Shown: positions 9,683 through 19,890, counted from the first letter of the stretch. The stretch is 20,000 nt of DNA from Glandiceps talaboti (GCF_964340395.1 NC_135562.1:1467501-1487500); one strand, 5' to 3'. The notes: generated by a model from the sequence alone, not told the origin. A program made the numbers and translations.

Positions 9683-10660
9683 GTATATGGTAATATACGT
9701 GCGTACGTGTGCGGCAGTGCCATCACAGGCGGTACATTTGTTTTCGATAACCCGACCAACCCTAGTTGAAGCCGCCGATCTTAAACATTTATTGAACATT
9801 TAGCAAAAAGAATGAGAATTTCGTCTTCTCTGATCCATGTACGTCTATTTTCTTTCCCCAGTTATGTCAGTACATAATTAATCAAACTATTACTGAAGGG
9901 ATCTTCTGATGGATAGTATTATATATTTTTCAAAAATAAAAGTAATTAAAACTTATGATAAGATACAATGAAATCCCAATTTACCCACCATATTTTGGGG
10001 GATGAATTTTATCGGAAAACACAGTTATTTGTTTTTCGCCTTGTCGTAAACTTTTTCAAGCAGAAGTCCCCCCCCCCCTTCCTGGCAGCAATGCATCATG
10101 ATGTTTTGGGATTATTACATACGTAACCTTTATCGAAAACATCCAATTTATATAATACTGGTTATAAACAGTATGTTTGAGAGTTGAACAATGCTAATGT
10201 ATGTATGCTGATATTATAGCAAACTATTTTATGATCAAAAACGACGCAAGACGCCAAATCTATTCAAATGTTAAGAGATATATACACCTCACGCTGAAGA
10301 AATCATATGACTTCTTAGACCACCACATTTAAAGTGACAATAAATATTTGAGAATATAATGAAAGACTAATATTTTAATTTACAATATTAATATGATAAT
10401 ATCATGTATTCTAAAGATCATACCTACAAAGATGATTTATTTCTTAGGATAAAAGTGGCAATTTCAAAAATACAGTTATATGATAATATAGTGAAACTTT
10501 TCAATGTTGTTATGTTTGCTTGGATGTGTATATGTATGGGGGTGGAGGGTCTTTATTTATGGAACAAAGTTGTTTACTAATCCAGACATTTGCTACATTG
10601 ATAGGTAGTAATATGCTAATGTTCCAATTTAAAGTTAATAATTTTCGAATCTGTCTACCT
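9683..10660. other. AT-rich intergenic stretch
   Basis: An 11-base C-run lies at 10068-10078. Otherwise I see only AT-rich sequence with no credible gene. The short open frames at 9596-9799 and 10510 onward are repeat-driven or chance. Confidence 0.6.
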
Positions 10661-10661
10661 G

Positions 10662-10741
10662 CGCGCGTATGTATGTGTGTATGTATGTATGTATGTATGT
10701 ATGTATGTATGTATGTATGTATGTATGTATGTATGTATGTA

Positions 10742-10788
<47 letters not shown>

Positions 10789-10812
10789 ATGTATGTATGT
10801 GTGTGTGTGTGT

Positions 10813-10863
<51 letters not shown>
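10662..10863. repeat. (TGTA)n-(GT)n-(TGTA)n-(GT)n microsatellite
   Basis: Two TGTA blocks alternate with two GT blocks, the last about 20 units long. It lies just past the 3' end of the GPCR gene. The His-Thr and Tyr-Ile-His frames here are artefacts. Confidence 0.97.
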
Positions 10864-10865
<2 letters not shown>

Positions 10866-10896
10866 GGCATATATATATTTCAGAATTCACATTACT

Positions 10897-10902
10897 TTTA
10901 AT
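10897..10902 (-). terminator. candidate poly(A) signal of the GPCR gene
   Basis: The minus strand reads ATTAAA, a common variant signal, about 70 bases after the TAA at 10970-10972. It would leave a short 3'-UTR ending before the TGTA/GT array. Confidence 0.35.
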
Positions 10903-10969
10903 ACTTTCATAAAATATTGAAACTTATTGTCAATATATAATACAAGGCATACATATATGGAATATTTGT

Positions 10970-11705
10970 TTACAATCGTTCTCCTACGTTGTCAGCATCG
11001 ACACTCTCCGTGCCACTGTAGTACGACCAAACAGAGTTGGTTTCCACAGTCGAACTGTCCTCCCCTTGACTGACAACGCCCTCTTTGTCTGGATTATGTT
11101 TGAGACAGCAGATCAAATTACGGAAACCTCGTCGATAGTTGGCGCTCATCATTGAATAGATGAATGGTTTGTAGACACATACGGAGTAGAGGCAAGTTCC
11201 AGCCAGGAATTTACACAATGAATACCATTTGTCATGTGACATATAACCAACGTGAACGAACACGGAGACGATGCTGTCGATGGTTGCCGGCAGAAGTAAG
11301 ACTGAGTAAAGTGTTATGAGGGTCAATAATAGCTTGAGTGCCCTCTTACAGGCAGCCATTATCTTGTAATTTGAAGACAGCAGAACTTGGGCCTCATTTG
11401 AGCGTAGAAACGAGTTTATCTTGGTGAAAGCAACGGTAATTATCAATAAAGGTGTGACGTAGAAGACGACGACACGTGACAATGCCAATTTCAACCAATC
11501 AGAAGTTTTCAAATTTATCCAACAAATGGGAATGAAGGTACCATTGCCTGTCGGCGGAACGTAAGGCTGTTCGATGACGTCACCGGATATAGCTTTTGGA
11601 ATGGCAGCTGATATCGCCAATAGCTGAACGATGACGGTGACAGCTATAAACTTTTTAACCGAACGGATGCTGTACGCCCTCATAGGCCTTGATAAGGTAA
11701 GGAAT
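10970..11705 (-). CDS. class A GPCR, 3' exon (second intracellular loop to C-terminus)
   Basis: The last coding exon of a rhodopsin-class receptor. It starts after a good acceptor (TGATTTCAG|ATTCC), completing the Arg codon split at the DR(F) motif, then reads FLTLSRPMRAYS. Visible are TM4 (FIAVTVIVQLLAISAAIPKA), an extracellular loop 2 with a sequon (NGT) and the disulfide Cys in PICWINL, TM5 with YVTPLLI, TM6 with its Pro (LLLPATID), and TM7 with KPFIY in place of NPxxY. A Cys pair (LICCLK) suits palmitoylation, and the tail is Ser/Thr-rich. The TM6 FxxCWxP motif lacks Cys-Trp. By look it is nearest to peptide receptors (the CCK, galanin and orphan invertebrate groups), but I cannot name the ligand. 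The exon gives 244 residues after the split Arg. Confidence 0.92.
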
Positions 11706-12335
11706 CTGAAATCATGAAAAAAGTGTAACCCAGTCTTGATAAACAGTCAATTATTTATATCTATAAACCGTCATTAACGAGTTTATAAAAAGAAACATAT
11801 ATTTTTAAACTACATGGTATCATAAAAATGTCAACTTCGGATTTATTTAAAGTTTCCTCCATGAGGGCACTTTTTCTTTACTTCCATAGCACGAGCGATG
11901 AATCGTGCGCCAACAGCGATGGATATATTGGCCTCAGGGCAAGTAAGAGTAGAATTTGTTTAAATCATACCGAATAAACATTATTCTCTACTCAAAAATA
12001 CTTCTGTTTGTTTGTTTGATTGTTTGTTTGTTTGTCGATTCATCACTACATCATCATGGTGATATATCAGAAGGTGTACGTTTGTTGGTAGACACGTCAT
12101 TTTATGATACTCTACTGAGATTTTGTGAGGCTTTTCAACGGTCGGATTATGACATCAAGATAATCTGACATTTATTCAAAATAAGACTAAGTCTTCGGTT
12201 TCTTTCATCCAATCCATCATTCAGTAATCCGCTTTTCTTCAGAGAGATTTAAAGAAGGTAGAACAGATGACGTCATAAAAGAAGTTTGTCGTCATGACTA
12301 CAATGTAAACACTAATAAAAGATAATCGTAAATAC
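11706..12335 (-). other. GPCR intron within the DRF Arg codon
   Basis: The donor is ATTGATAG|GTATTT and the acceptor TTTCAG|ATTCC on the minus strand, a phase 2 intron of 630 bases. It holds a short GTTT-type repeat near 12003-12036 and a TGACGTCA at 12268-12275. No other coding signal was seen. An intron at this Arg codon is, as I recall, found in many class A receptor genes. Confidence 0.85.
12003..12036. repeat. short (GTTT)n tract
   Basis: About seven GTTT units with one GATT interruption, inside the GPCR intron. Confidence 0.9.
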
Positions 12336-12436
12336 CTATCAATGCTCATAGCTACCAGTGTAAAGATAGTCACTGCTATGGCGTAGTCTTGAAAGAACAG
12401 CATTGCCTTACAGAAGCAGGCACTAAATGTCCATCT
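12336..12436 (-). CDS. class A GPCR, middle exon (TM3 and DR motif)
   Basis: A 101-base exon between TTTCTCAACAG|AGATGG and GATAG|GTATTT. It encodes RWTFSACFCKAMLFFQDYAI followed by AVTIFTLVAMSIDR: the Trp of extracellular loop 1, the conserved TM3 Cys before Lys, and the TM3 end MSIDR. Its start is in phase 0 with the donor of the upstream exon and its end is in phase 2 with the downstream exon, so all three exons join in one frame. The ATG-started open frame reading further upstream here (to 12565) is intronic and should be ignored. Confidence 0.88.
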
Positions 12437-13555
12437 CTGTTGAGAAATAAATGTATGATTTACTGATGATCCAGAAAAGGGTGATTTACATGCGAAGTAT
12501 GTCTTGAGTGGACATCGGCGAGGGACTATCTCAATGAGAAATGACGTCGAACCGACATTACCCATTTGTCCTACGGTTCACATTGAAAATCGTTTTTTAC
12601 GACATTTGAAAATACATAATACTAAATTAAAGTTTAATAAATTATGTCCCTTGATTGCCACTCATTGCACCAACGGATGGCGATTTTGTGAGACATTTCA
12701 ATATTTTTATTAATGTTGTTCAGTTTAATTAGAGAAATCAAATTGATGAGTACAACTATTCCCCAAAGGCAGGGCACTGTGACAGTGCATAATAATGATA
12801 ACAGAAATGAGATCAAAATACTGGGAAGACAAGAAAGACTGAATGTTGTATGTATTATTATCAGAATTCTATGTAAGCCAGTAATTTATGTTTGTCATTG
12901 ATTACCATATATGGTGATGATATTGATTGTATCAGGAAGTGATGGACATTATAATATTGACGTAATATGAAGTCCTTTAAAAAGATGAAAAACTGATGAC
13001 TCATCCATAAGCTGGAACTACTAACAAACTTTCAATTTCAGTATCATGAATGTAATCGTTATAGTCAGTGGTAAGAACAGGTTCTTGGGTATCACTACAA
13101 ATAAATGAATGAATGAATGAATGAATGAATGAATGAATGAATGAATGAATGAATGAATGAATGAATGAATGAATGAATGAATGAATGAATGAATGAATGA
13201 ATGAATGGATGGATGGATGGATGAATGAATGAATGAATGGATGGATGGATGGATGGGTGGATGGATGAATGGATGGATGGATGGGTGGATGGATGGATGG
13301 ATGGATGGATGGATGGATGGATGGATGGATGGATGGATGGATGAAGGAAGGGATGGGTAGATGGGTGGATGGATGGATGAATGGAGGGATGGATGGAGGA
13401 CTAGATGGAGGGATGGATGGAGGAAGGGATGGATGGAGGAAGGAAGGGATGGATGGATGGATAGATAGATAGATGGATGGGTGAATTATTAGACAGCAAT
13501 AAGTAAGAAATGGTTCTATTTATTGGACAGCAAATAAAGAACAAGATATGCATAC
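12437..13555 (-). other. GPCR intron between TM2 and TM3 exons
   Basis: The donor TACCAG|GTATGC and acceptor CTCAACAG|AGATGG give a phase 0 intron of about 1.1 kb. It contains the AATG/GGAT microsatellite at 13101-13475. The rest (12437-13100) is AT-rich with no coding signal. Confidence 0.82.
13101..13475. repeat. (AATG)n then (GGAT)n microsatellite
   Basis: About 27 AATG units pass into GGAT units, then a degenerate GGAT/GGAG zone and a short GATA tail. It lies inside a GPCR intron. The Met-Asp-Gly-Trp open frame is an artefact of the repeat. Confidence 0.97.
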
Positions 13556-13701
13556 CTGGTACACGTAAACACTTATGATATCAAAGGGCATTGCTAATAG
13601 CAACAAGGTCAGGTCTGCAACAGCCATTTGTGATATAAAGAGATTTGTAACAGTCCTCATATGTGAATTAATGCTGACAACGAGAACTGTCAGCACGTTA
13701 C
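13556..13701 (-). CDS. class A GPCR, exon with TM1 end and TM2
   Basis: A 146-base exon between TATTATTTTGCAG|GTAACG and TACCAG|GTATGC. It reads (G)NVLTVLVVSIN, the TM1 Gly-Asn core, then the loop NSHMRTVTN and TM2 LFISQMAVADLTLLLLAMPF, with the conserved Leu-x-x-x-Asp pattern as MAVADL. It begins in phase 1, so an upstream exon must supply the first Gly base, the N-terminus and the first half of TM1. I did not find that exon. The alternative is an unspliced start at the ATG at 13750, giving MINEFFLFLYYIYYFAGN, but that lacks an extracellular N-terminus and ignores a strong acceptor. Confidence 0.8.
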
Positions 13702-14765
13702 CTGCAAAATAATAAATGTAATATAAAAACAGGAAAAACTCATTTATCACGTTCTAGCTGTCAACCAGGTAAATCTCATTTTATCTAATGATATACGGAA
13801 CATGATATACTGAGTGATATATCGCTGCAGGCTAGGCAACATGCGAGGGAAACAAGAACAAATAGAACAGCACAGTGGTGGCTGCAAAGAGAGTTGGTTA
13901 TTAGATTTCTGGTTTGATATCTGTAAATTCTTAAAGATTAATTTGTCCATTCACAGCATGTCATGCATGTTTGAGTGCAGCATATCTTGTATTGCCTTTC
14001 TGGACATTCCCAAGGCCCATATAATCGTGTAATTGCTTCTTAAATAGCTAGGTAGCATAATATACGCTTTAGCGACAACCTGTATTGAAAATCACATGGC
14101 TCGCTTGGTCTTAGCTAGAAGGGAATCAAGTGTTCAGATGTGTTCGTACATGCTACCCACGACTACAAACTACAAGTTTCATCTATAATTTTTACCATTA
14201 CCTACACATTTTTGTTCTAGTGTATTTCTCAGATATACAGTAGAAGGTAGAATATTATCTCTTTGAAAATGTTTGTCTTTTCAAAAATAATCATCTAAGT
14301 CTTGACGTTCTCGAACAGGCGCCAACGGTATCGAGATCTCTGTTGATTTTAGATTCCGTAACATAGGCCGTGTCATTAGCTTTTGGGGTTTCGTTGAGAA
14401 CTCAATACGAGACAAATGTTTTAGGTTAAAGGTCAAACAGTTAGTTAATCATTCATATTAGTCATCCTGAAACATATATAGAATATTTAAAACACATTCA
14501 AGTAAAGTCAAATTGTGCCAATATTTCGAAAACTAGTAAATATATCGAATATAGCTAATGCACAAGATATAGGCAAGCTCTGAGACATGACAGTACAATG
14601 TCATATCATGTCTGAAGAGACTTCCTTCTGTGTAATGTTTTGACGGAAATATAGGCTAAGTAGTGAAGTACGAAAACCAAACCAGTAACTACGGACTTTC
14701 AAACAAACATTTGTTTCTGAGCAGAAATTTACATGATTTATGATTTATAGAGTCGTGGTTATCAA
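13702..14765. other. AT-rich DNA upstream of the GPCR exons
   Basis: Presumably intron or 5' flank of the GPCR. I looked on the minus strand for an exon ending in a lone G before GT with a hydrophobic run and saw none. The short open frames at 13747-14032 have no family features. Confidence 0.5.
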
Positions 14766-14788
14766 CAAGCAAACAAACAAACAGACAT

Positions 14789-14855
<67 letters not shown>

Positions 14856-14867
14856 GGCAGACAGACA

Positions 14868-14909
<42 letters not shown>

Positions 14910-14922
14910 CAAGCAGGCAGGC

Positions 14923-14964
<42 letters not shown>
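14766..14964. repeat. (CAAA)-(CAGA)-(CAGG)-(CAGA) nested microsatellite
   Basis: CAAA units lead into CAGA units (from 14795), then a block of about 13 CAGG units with one AAGC slip (about 14871-14922), then CAGA again to 14964. A variant unit has expanded in the middle of the older array. Lys-Gln-Thr and Ser-Val-Cys-Leu frames are artefacts. Confidence 0.97.
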
Positions 14965-14966
<2 letters not shown>

Positions 14967-15052
14967 CGTACTTCATCCGGACAGGCACAGAAAACCACTG
15001 AAATTTAAGATCTATTGATTTTGTATATAGTGTGTAATGTTCCCTAGAAATA

Positions 15053-15387
15053 TTATACACTTACTGCCCGGCTATGAGGGTTATATACACTTATTGCTTG
15101 GCTATGAGGGCACTAGTAGAGGTGTATTACCCCAAGGGTTGCAGCTACTATTTCCGAATCCCAAGGCTGAAAGCCGAGGTAAATAGCTGCTACATACTAG
15201 CATGAGGTAATATGACGTCTAATAGTTCCCTAATAAGACCAGGCAACATATCACAATCTTTGGTAAATATTATGTCCACTGTCAAAGCAAGTCCTCGACA
15301 AGATTTCCCTTTTACATGAATATTGCCTTGAGGGAATAAAACGCGACAAGTGCCCCCTATATGCAAATTGAGGTCACTATGGGCCAA
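15053..15387 (-). mobile_element. possible small dispersed element or relic with 65-codon frame
   Basis: Two diverged 27-base direct copies (15054-15080, 15084-15110; ending GGCTATGAGGG) lie next to nested imperfect inverted repeats: TATTACC/GGTAATA (15125-15131, 15206-15212), GCAGCTACTATTTCC against a similar arm to about 15195, and an inner GGCT/AGCC hairpin (15165-15175). On the minus strand a 65-residue frame (15387-15190) follows, with protein-like composition (part reads LTVDIIFTKDCDMLPG). I do not recognise a family. It could be a repeat relic, a captured exon or chance. Confidence 0.25.
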
Positions 15388-15945
15388 TGGTCCATACCAC
15401 GTTATCTAAGCCACACCTAGAAAATGTTTGTTTCGTTTCATCATATTGCTAGCATATATTACAACTATTAAATTACATTAATATTTCAAATGCTTCTGTG
15501 GTATACTATAAAAAATACGTTGTATAAATGTAACAAGAAAACGATATACACAAACTTACTCAACACTCTATGGACACTGATGTAATGAGCTCCGTTATTT
15601 CATTATTAGCTTCGTTATCCCAGATCAGACAGGTGTTTGGCGTCGACTTGTTCGTCAATCGTGTAATAATACACAGTATTGAATTGTATATATTTAATGT
15701 ACGGTTTGGATAACAATGAAGATAGACATTTATGAGAACATCTACCTTATATATAGGAATGATGTTAATAATAAAAAAGTTATTGCACCCGAGTTTGATA
15801 TGTACTATTTTTCTTATAAAATAGTCTTGCGGGCATTGCCATAAAATTGTACATGATTTATAAGTAATATATGTATAGGTTACAGCTCTGTCCTATTTTC
15901 ATCTTACACGGCATTAAGCATTATTCTTTTCCAGTGAGGTCCCCG
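15388..15945. other. AT-rich stretch with possible minus-strand TATA box and donor
   Basis: The minus strand has a clean TATA-like CCTATATATAAGG (15757-15745) and, some 190 bases downstream, a GTAAGT donor (15561-15556). Together they could mark a non-coding first exon of the GPCR gene. There is no coding support, and AT-rich DNA makes such motifs by chance. Confidence 0.2.
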
Positions 15946-15948
15946 GCC

Positions 15949-16016
15949 TGCCCCTTCTCTCTCTCACTGTCTCTCTGTCTGTCTCAATCTGTGTCTCTGT
16001 CTTTCTGTTGCCTGCC

Positions 16017-16051
<35 letters not shown>

Positions 16052-16082
16052 GTCTGTCTCTGTCTCTGTCTTTCCCTGTGTC

Positions 16083-16140
<58 letters not shown>

Positions 16141-16173
16141 CGTCCGTCCGTCCGTCCGTCCGTCCGTCCGTCC

Positions 16174-16206
<33 letters not shown>
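15949..16206. repeat. (CT)n/(CTGT)n-(CCGT)n-(CTGT)n nested microsatellite
   Basis: CT-rich sequence changes to CTGT units, then ten or so CCGT units (about 16136-16175), then CTGT again. The plan is the same as in the CAGA/CAGG array at 14766: a variant block inside its parent array. Confidence 0.97.
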
Positions 16207-16207
<1 letters not shown>

Positions 16208-18087
16208 GATCTATATCAGTACAGTTTATCACGATGTCATAAAACTTTATGAACAAATCATCATCAAGAAGACATAAAACTGACGTATGTGTTTTTGGTA
16301 ATAAAACATAACCTTGTTGCTGTTTTAACAACTACCATGCGTCATTGAATAATCAACCATTACTAGGTTTACATAAGTTCGTGTTACGACAATGTGAACA
16401 TTTATATTAGCTTTGGGATTAGAGGTATCCAATGACATGAATTATTAGTTAAATTTTGTTACAACCAATGATTATTATAACTGACGTTTCTAAAGATAAC
16501 TGACTTCTACTTTCATCAAACGCCGTATTTGTGAAAAAAAAAGCAGAGTACATAACTCCCTCTCTCACTTTGGCTACCAAAGCAGACTCATCATGTACCA
16601 CAACACAGACAAACTTAAAACAATACAAAATAATACATCAATGGTTTGACCTATGACATAAAGTAAGCCAAGACGTAAAAAATCAATCATGTATAATAAA
16701 TAGAGAAATTAGAGAAATAGAGAAAGAGTGATTTTTTCACTGAAAAAATAAATAAATTTTTGTATTTCGGAAGTCAGTTTAAGTACTTGTATTTGCATGA
16801 GTAGTATTTGGATCACATTGAAATAAAATTAGATATGATATATAAAAATGATAAATATTATGATGTTTCATATAATTACTTATTAAAACTACATAATTTT
16901 ATTCATCTCGAGAAAAAACACTACATAAAGTCACTAAAGAAATGAGGACATGACAATTGATAAAGAGGTCTTCCTTGTCAGTTACTGAAATCAATTAAAC
17001 ACCTGGAGTACAATATATGCTATGGTACACAAACACTCTCAGGGAATGCGGAAGTTAGCAATTTAAATTCCGGTCATTTACATGTAGCAGTAAACCTTTC
17101 GATAAGCGTCAACTCACACATTTTACGACTTTAATTGTAACATATCAGGTCATTGGTCATAGAAGTACGTAGCTAAGACGTCTTTTTTATGAGAATTGGC
17201 AACTTAATTTCGAGCAGTATTGACTTCTAGACACATTTTATTTCTTGAAGGCCTAACACTCCTCTCTTTTACGCTACGGCAAGGAATGTTATTTAGAATA
17301 AGGTCTTAAGGTTATATCTTATCGTAGAATTGTAGCACGCCCCAAATATATATCGTAATCACACTATGACTTGAAGTGTGATTGCATCTATTCTGGATTG
17401 CTCAAAGTATTACTTTATATTGCCATACTGTTTCTTATTGATATTGCTGATAATACCACTGAAGATAATTCTGTTATTTGAGGGCAATTTTTGAAATAAA
17501 TATCCAAATACCGTTGGGATTATTTCTAAGCAATGTAGTCCATAAGAAATTTGGTCTTTTTACGATACAAATATAAAGCGCAGAATTCAAAATTGTTGAT
17601 TTCCGATAACATGACATCAGAAAATAGGGTAAGTAGGTCAGATGTTTCTTATCTGAGAAATTGCTACGACCCTAAGACAAGCTTCTCGTTGGTCACAATA
17701 TCTCCGTGATAGTTGGAAGATGTGTAACATAACGTGAAGACAATTATATGTCAAATACACGAACACAATATACGTACTGTACTGTTTAAATTCAACTTAC
17801 ATTATTAAAATGCCTGGTTTGTTATTTTTTTAAAAATAAATTGGCATACTTTGGCAAGAAAGCATACATAGAAATAGAATTTAATTCTAATCATTTTACC
17901 TTTTTGAATGTAAAAAAAAGTGTAAGATAATTATAGGATTGGTGGTTTAAAATGTGAATGGGTTTCGGGTTATCTGAAACACCATTTTGTTTTATTTGGG
18001 CTAAGTGTACCCTCAGAAAACATTTTGTGACGATATAGTTTGTTGTTAATGTGTACATACACATACATTGCAAAAAGATGTACAAAG
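16207..18087. other. AT-rich intergenic stretch
   Basis: I see no exon-like frame, RNA gene or tandem array in this 1.9 kb. The 64-codon minus frame at 17891-18085 has no family features. Confidence 0.6.
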
Positions 18088-18131
18088 TGTAAAAAGTTTG
18101 TTATTGTACGTACAATAACAAACATTTTACA
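18088..18131. repeat. 44-bp near-perfect palindrome
   Basis: Centred between 18109 and 18110. The inner 28 bases (18096-18123, GTTTGTTATTGTAC and its exact complement) are a perfect palindrome with no loop. One mismatch (18095 against 18124) follows, then seven more paired bases per arm (GTGTAAA-type ends). It could form a cruciform or be the joined ends of a short inverted-repeat element. Confidence 0.93.
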
Positions 18132-18804
18132 TTGTTTAATGTTTTGAAGGTTATTGAGTTATGAACATGAACTTGGTATATGTTATTTCACATTATTTTT
18201 TCAAGTAGAAAAACATAGTGAAGCTGTTTTATCAAATAAAAATCCAAAATAAATACCAAATTCTCATCCATAAGACCACTTTAATTGTATACCTTATATC
18301 CGTAAATCAATTTTGAATAAAAAACGTTTTGTTGGCTCTGATTACGTCCAGATTGATCTATTTGTATGAAGAAAATATTATTTCACTGAAATGTCTCAGA
18401 CTGTGAAATTCATGTTGAAGTGATTTGCCATTATCTAAATTATTATAAACAAATAAGCCTTGGTAATCCTCGGGGACAGCCAACTACCAAAGTGCAATTT
18501 TAGCAAATTAATCTCCAACATAACGGTAATTGGGAAAATAAGTTTATTTTTATAGTGATAAAATAATCAAATAAAATGCCACATGGAAGTGCTCATTGAA
18601 CACAGCTTTGACAACAATGTTGTGATCTAGTATGCTGAATGCAGTTACTCCAGTTAGAATTATACACAGAATGCTTATCTGGCTAACTTCGATTAGTTTA
18701 TATATGACCATTTCCTAACTTCACTCCTACTCTTTAAAAATGATATGTACATTCCAAAGTGAATTGGACATAGGATTTGTTCTATCATTTGTAGGTGAAT
18801 AAAA
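18132..18804. other. AT-rich intergenic stretch
   Basis: Nothing recognisable was found. Confidence 0.6.
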
Positions 18805-18880
18805 TTCATTCATTCATCCATCCATCCATCTACCCAACCATTCATTCATTCATTCATTCATTCATTCATTCATTCATTCA
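18805..18880. repeat. (TTCA)n/(TCCA)n microsatellite
   Basis: TTCA units, a TCCA block with a short break, then about ten TTCA units. Again a variant block inside a parent array. Confidence 0.95.
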
Positions 18881-19275
18881 GTATTTCGATCTCAGCAGCA
18901 GCTAACATCTCAAGGGTTGGTGTTTTTCACTCACACTTCTTGACAACCTCATAATCGTAAATGTTTAAGAAACAGTCGTGACAATGCATCGATGAATAAC
19001 ACAGTGGAGAAATATTTGTGAAAACTGTAGTAGTTGACATGTAGGTTGGTCAACAACGTTAGGTTGACATGTGGCGTTGTTATTGTATCTTGTATGCACG
19101 TCACAAATTGTAGCATCCATCAACAGCTAAATTACCCGTGAATAGTCGAGTGTATAGGCAACAACACTCTTCACCTCATCAAACAACATGTTCATCCGTC
19201 ATGGACAGATGAACTGATGAATGCCACATGGAATCTTGTATCCCATCTTCTATATACATATTAGGCATTACCTAC

Positions 19276-19391
19276 CTATCAACATTTACTGCGTTATTTA
19301 TAGTGAAAGAGAACGACTCGATGATTGTAAAACTGACGACAAATGCTACTAAGCTAAAAAGGTATGTGAATTTAGAGTGAATAAAACCCAT
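19276..19391 (-). CDS. candidate first coding exon with signal peptide or membrane anchor
   Basis: On the minus strand an ATG in good context (A at -3, G at +4), with an in-frame TAA shortly upstream, opens 38 codons: MGFIHSKFTYLFSLVAFVV, then SFTIIESFSFTINNAVNVD, ending at GATAG|GTAGGT, a plausible donor leaving phase 2. Residues about 8-24 form a hydrophobic run after a Lys, which suits a signal peptide or type II anchor. I found no matching downstream exon. It cannot join directly to the GPCR exon at 13701 (phase 1). It may be a chance frame in AT-rich DNA. Confidence 0.25.
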
Positions 19392-19595
19392 TCTGCAACG
19401 TTATTCCTGATCAAAGGTCACCCTTAGACAAATGTCTCTGACGACGATAATGCCATTTTTCTTTTATTGCACATTCAGTGTCTTTATTTCAAGTTTTACC
19501 TTTCAGCTTAGTCCTAGAATATATCGACATGTTCGGTTTCACAACATGTAGTTTTTTTATAGGGATATTTAAAACGTACTTGCACACATATCTAC

Positions 19596-19640
19596 AAATG
19601 TATGTCTGTATGTAAATGTATGTACAAATGTATGTATGTT
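19596..19640. repeat. degenerate TGTA-type tract
   Basis: Short broken runs of TGTATG with ACAAATG interruptions, probably a decayed satellite of the larger array at 19786. Confidence 0.7.
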
Positions 19641-19745
19641 TGATTCAGAAATGTTCAGGCTTTAACCTAACATTTCTGTATCTCGCCGATTTTTCCTTTG
19701 AAAAAGAATATTTATTCGAAACGTCGGATTTAACAGCTATTAATA
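19640..19745 (+). other. structured module with CGAAACGTCGG core
   Basis: The sequence contains a TTTTTC/GAAAAA stem with CTTT loop (about 19689-19704), a small AATA/TATT stem, then CGAAACGTCGG and CAGCTATTAATACGG. CGAAAC followed by GTC resembles half of a hammerhead-ribozyme core, but the expected CTGATGA is absent. As I recall, similar GAAACGTCG modules occur in dispersed repeats of many animals. It lies directly before the terminal microsatellite. Confidence 0.25.
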
Positions 19746-19785
19746 CGGACTGATTTATAAGTTCCATATGCATTTCTATGTTTTT

Positions 19786-19856
19786 ATGTATGTATGTATG
19801 TATGTATGTATGTATGTATGTATGTATGTATGTATGTATGTATGTATGTATGTATG

Positions 19857-19890
<34 letters not shown>

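Noticed and set aside
12239-12565. 108-codon ATG-started frame across TM3
   Set aside because: Only 12336-12436 is exon; both ends read through splice sites into intron sequence.
13269-13472. Met-Asp-Gly-Trp repeat frame
   Set aside because: It is a translation of the GGAT array inside a GPCR intron.
14689-16331. Ser-Val-Cys-Leu and Asp-Arg-Gln-Thr repeat proteins
   Set aside because: They are translations of CAGA/CTGT/CCGT arrays.
17357-17383. 9-bp inverted repeat AATCACACT/AGTGTGATT with a 9-base loop
   Set aside because: A perfect 9-bp hairpin with a short loop is expected about once by chance in 20 kb.
15060-18600. Several donor-like sites tried as the end of the missing GPCR first exon
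   Set aside because: Reading back from each site gave stops or hydrophilic peptides, not the first half of TM1.
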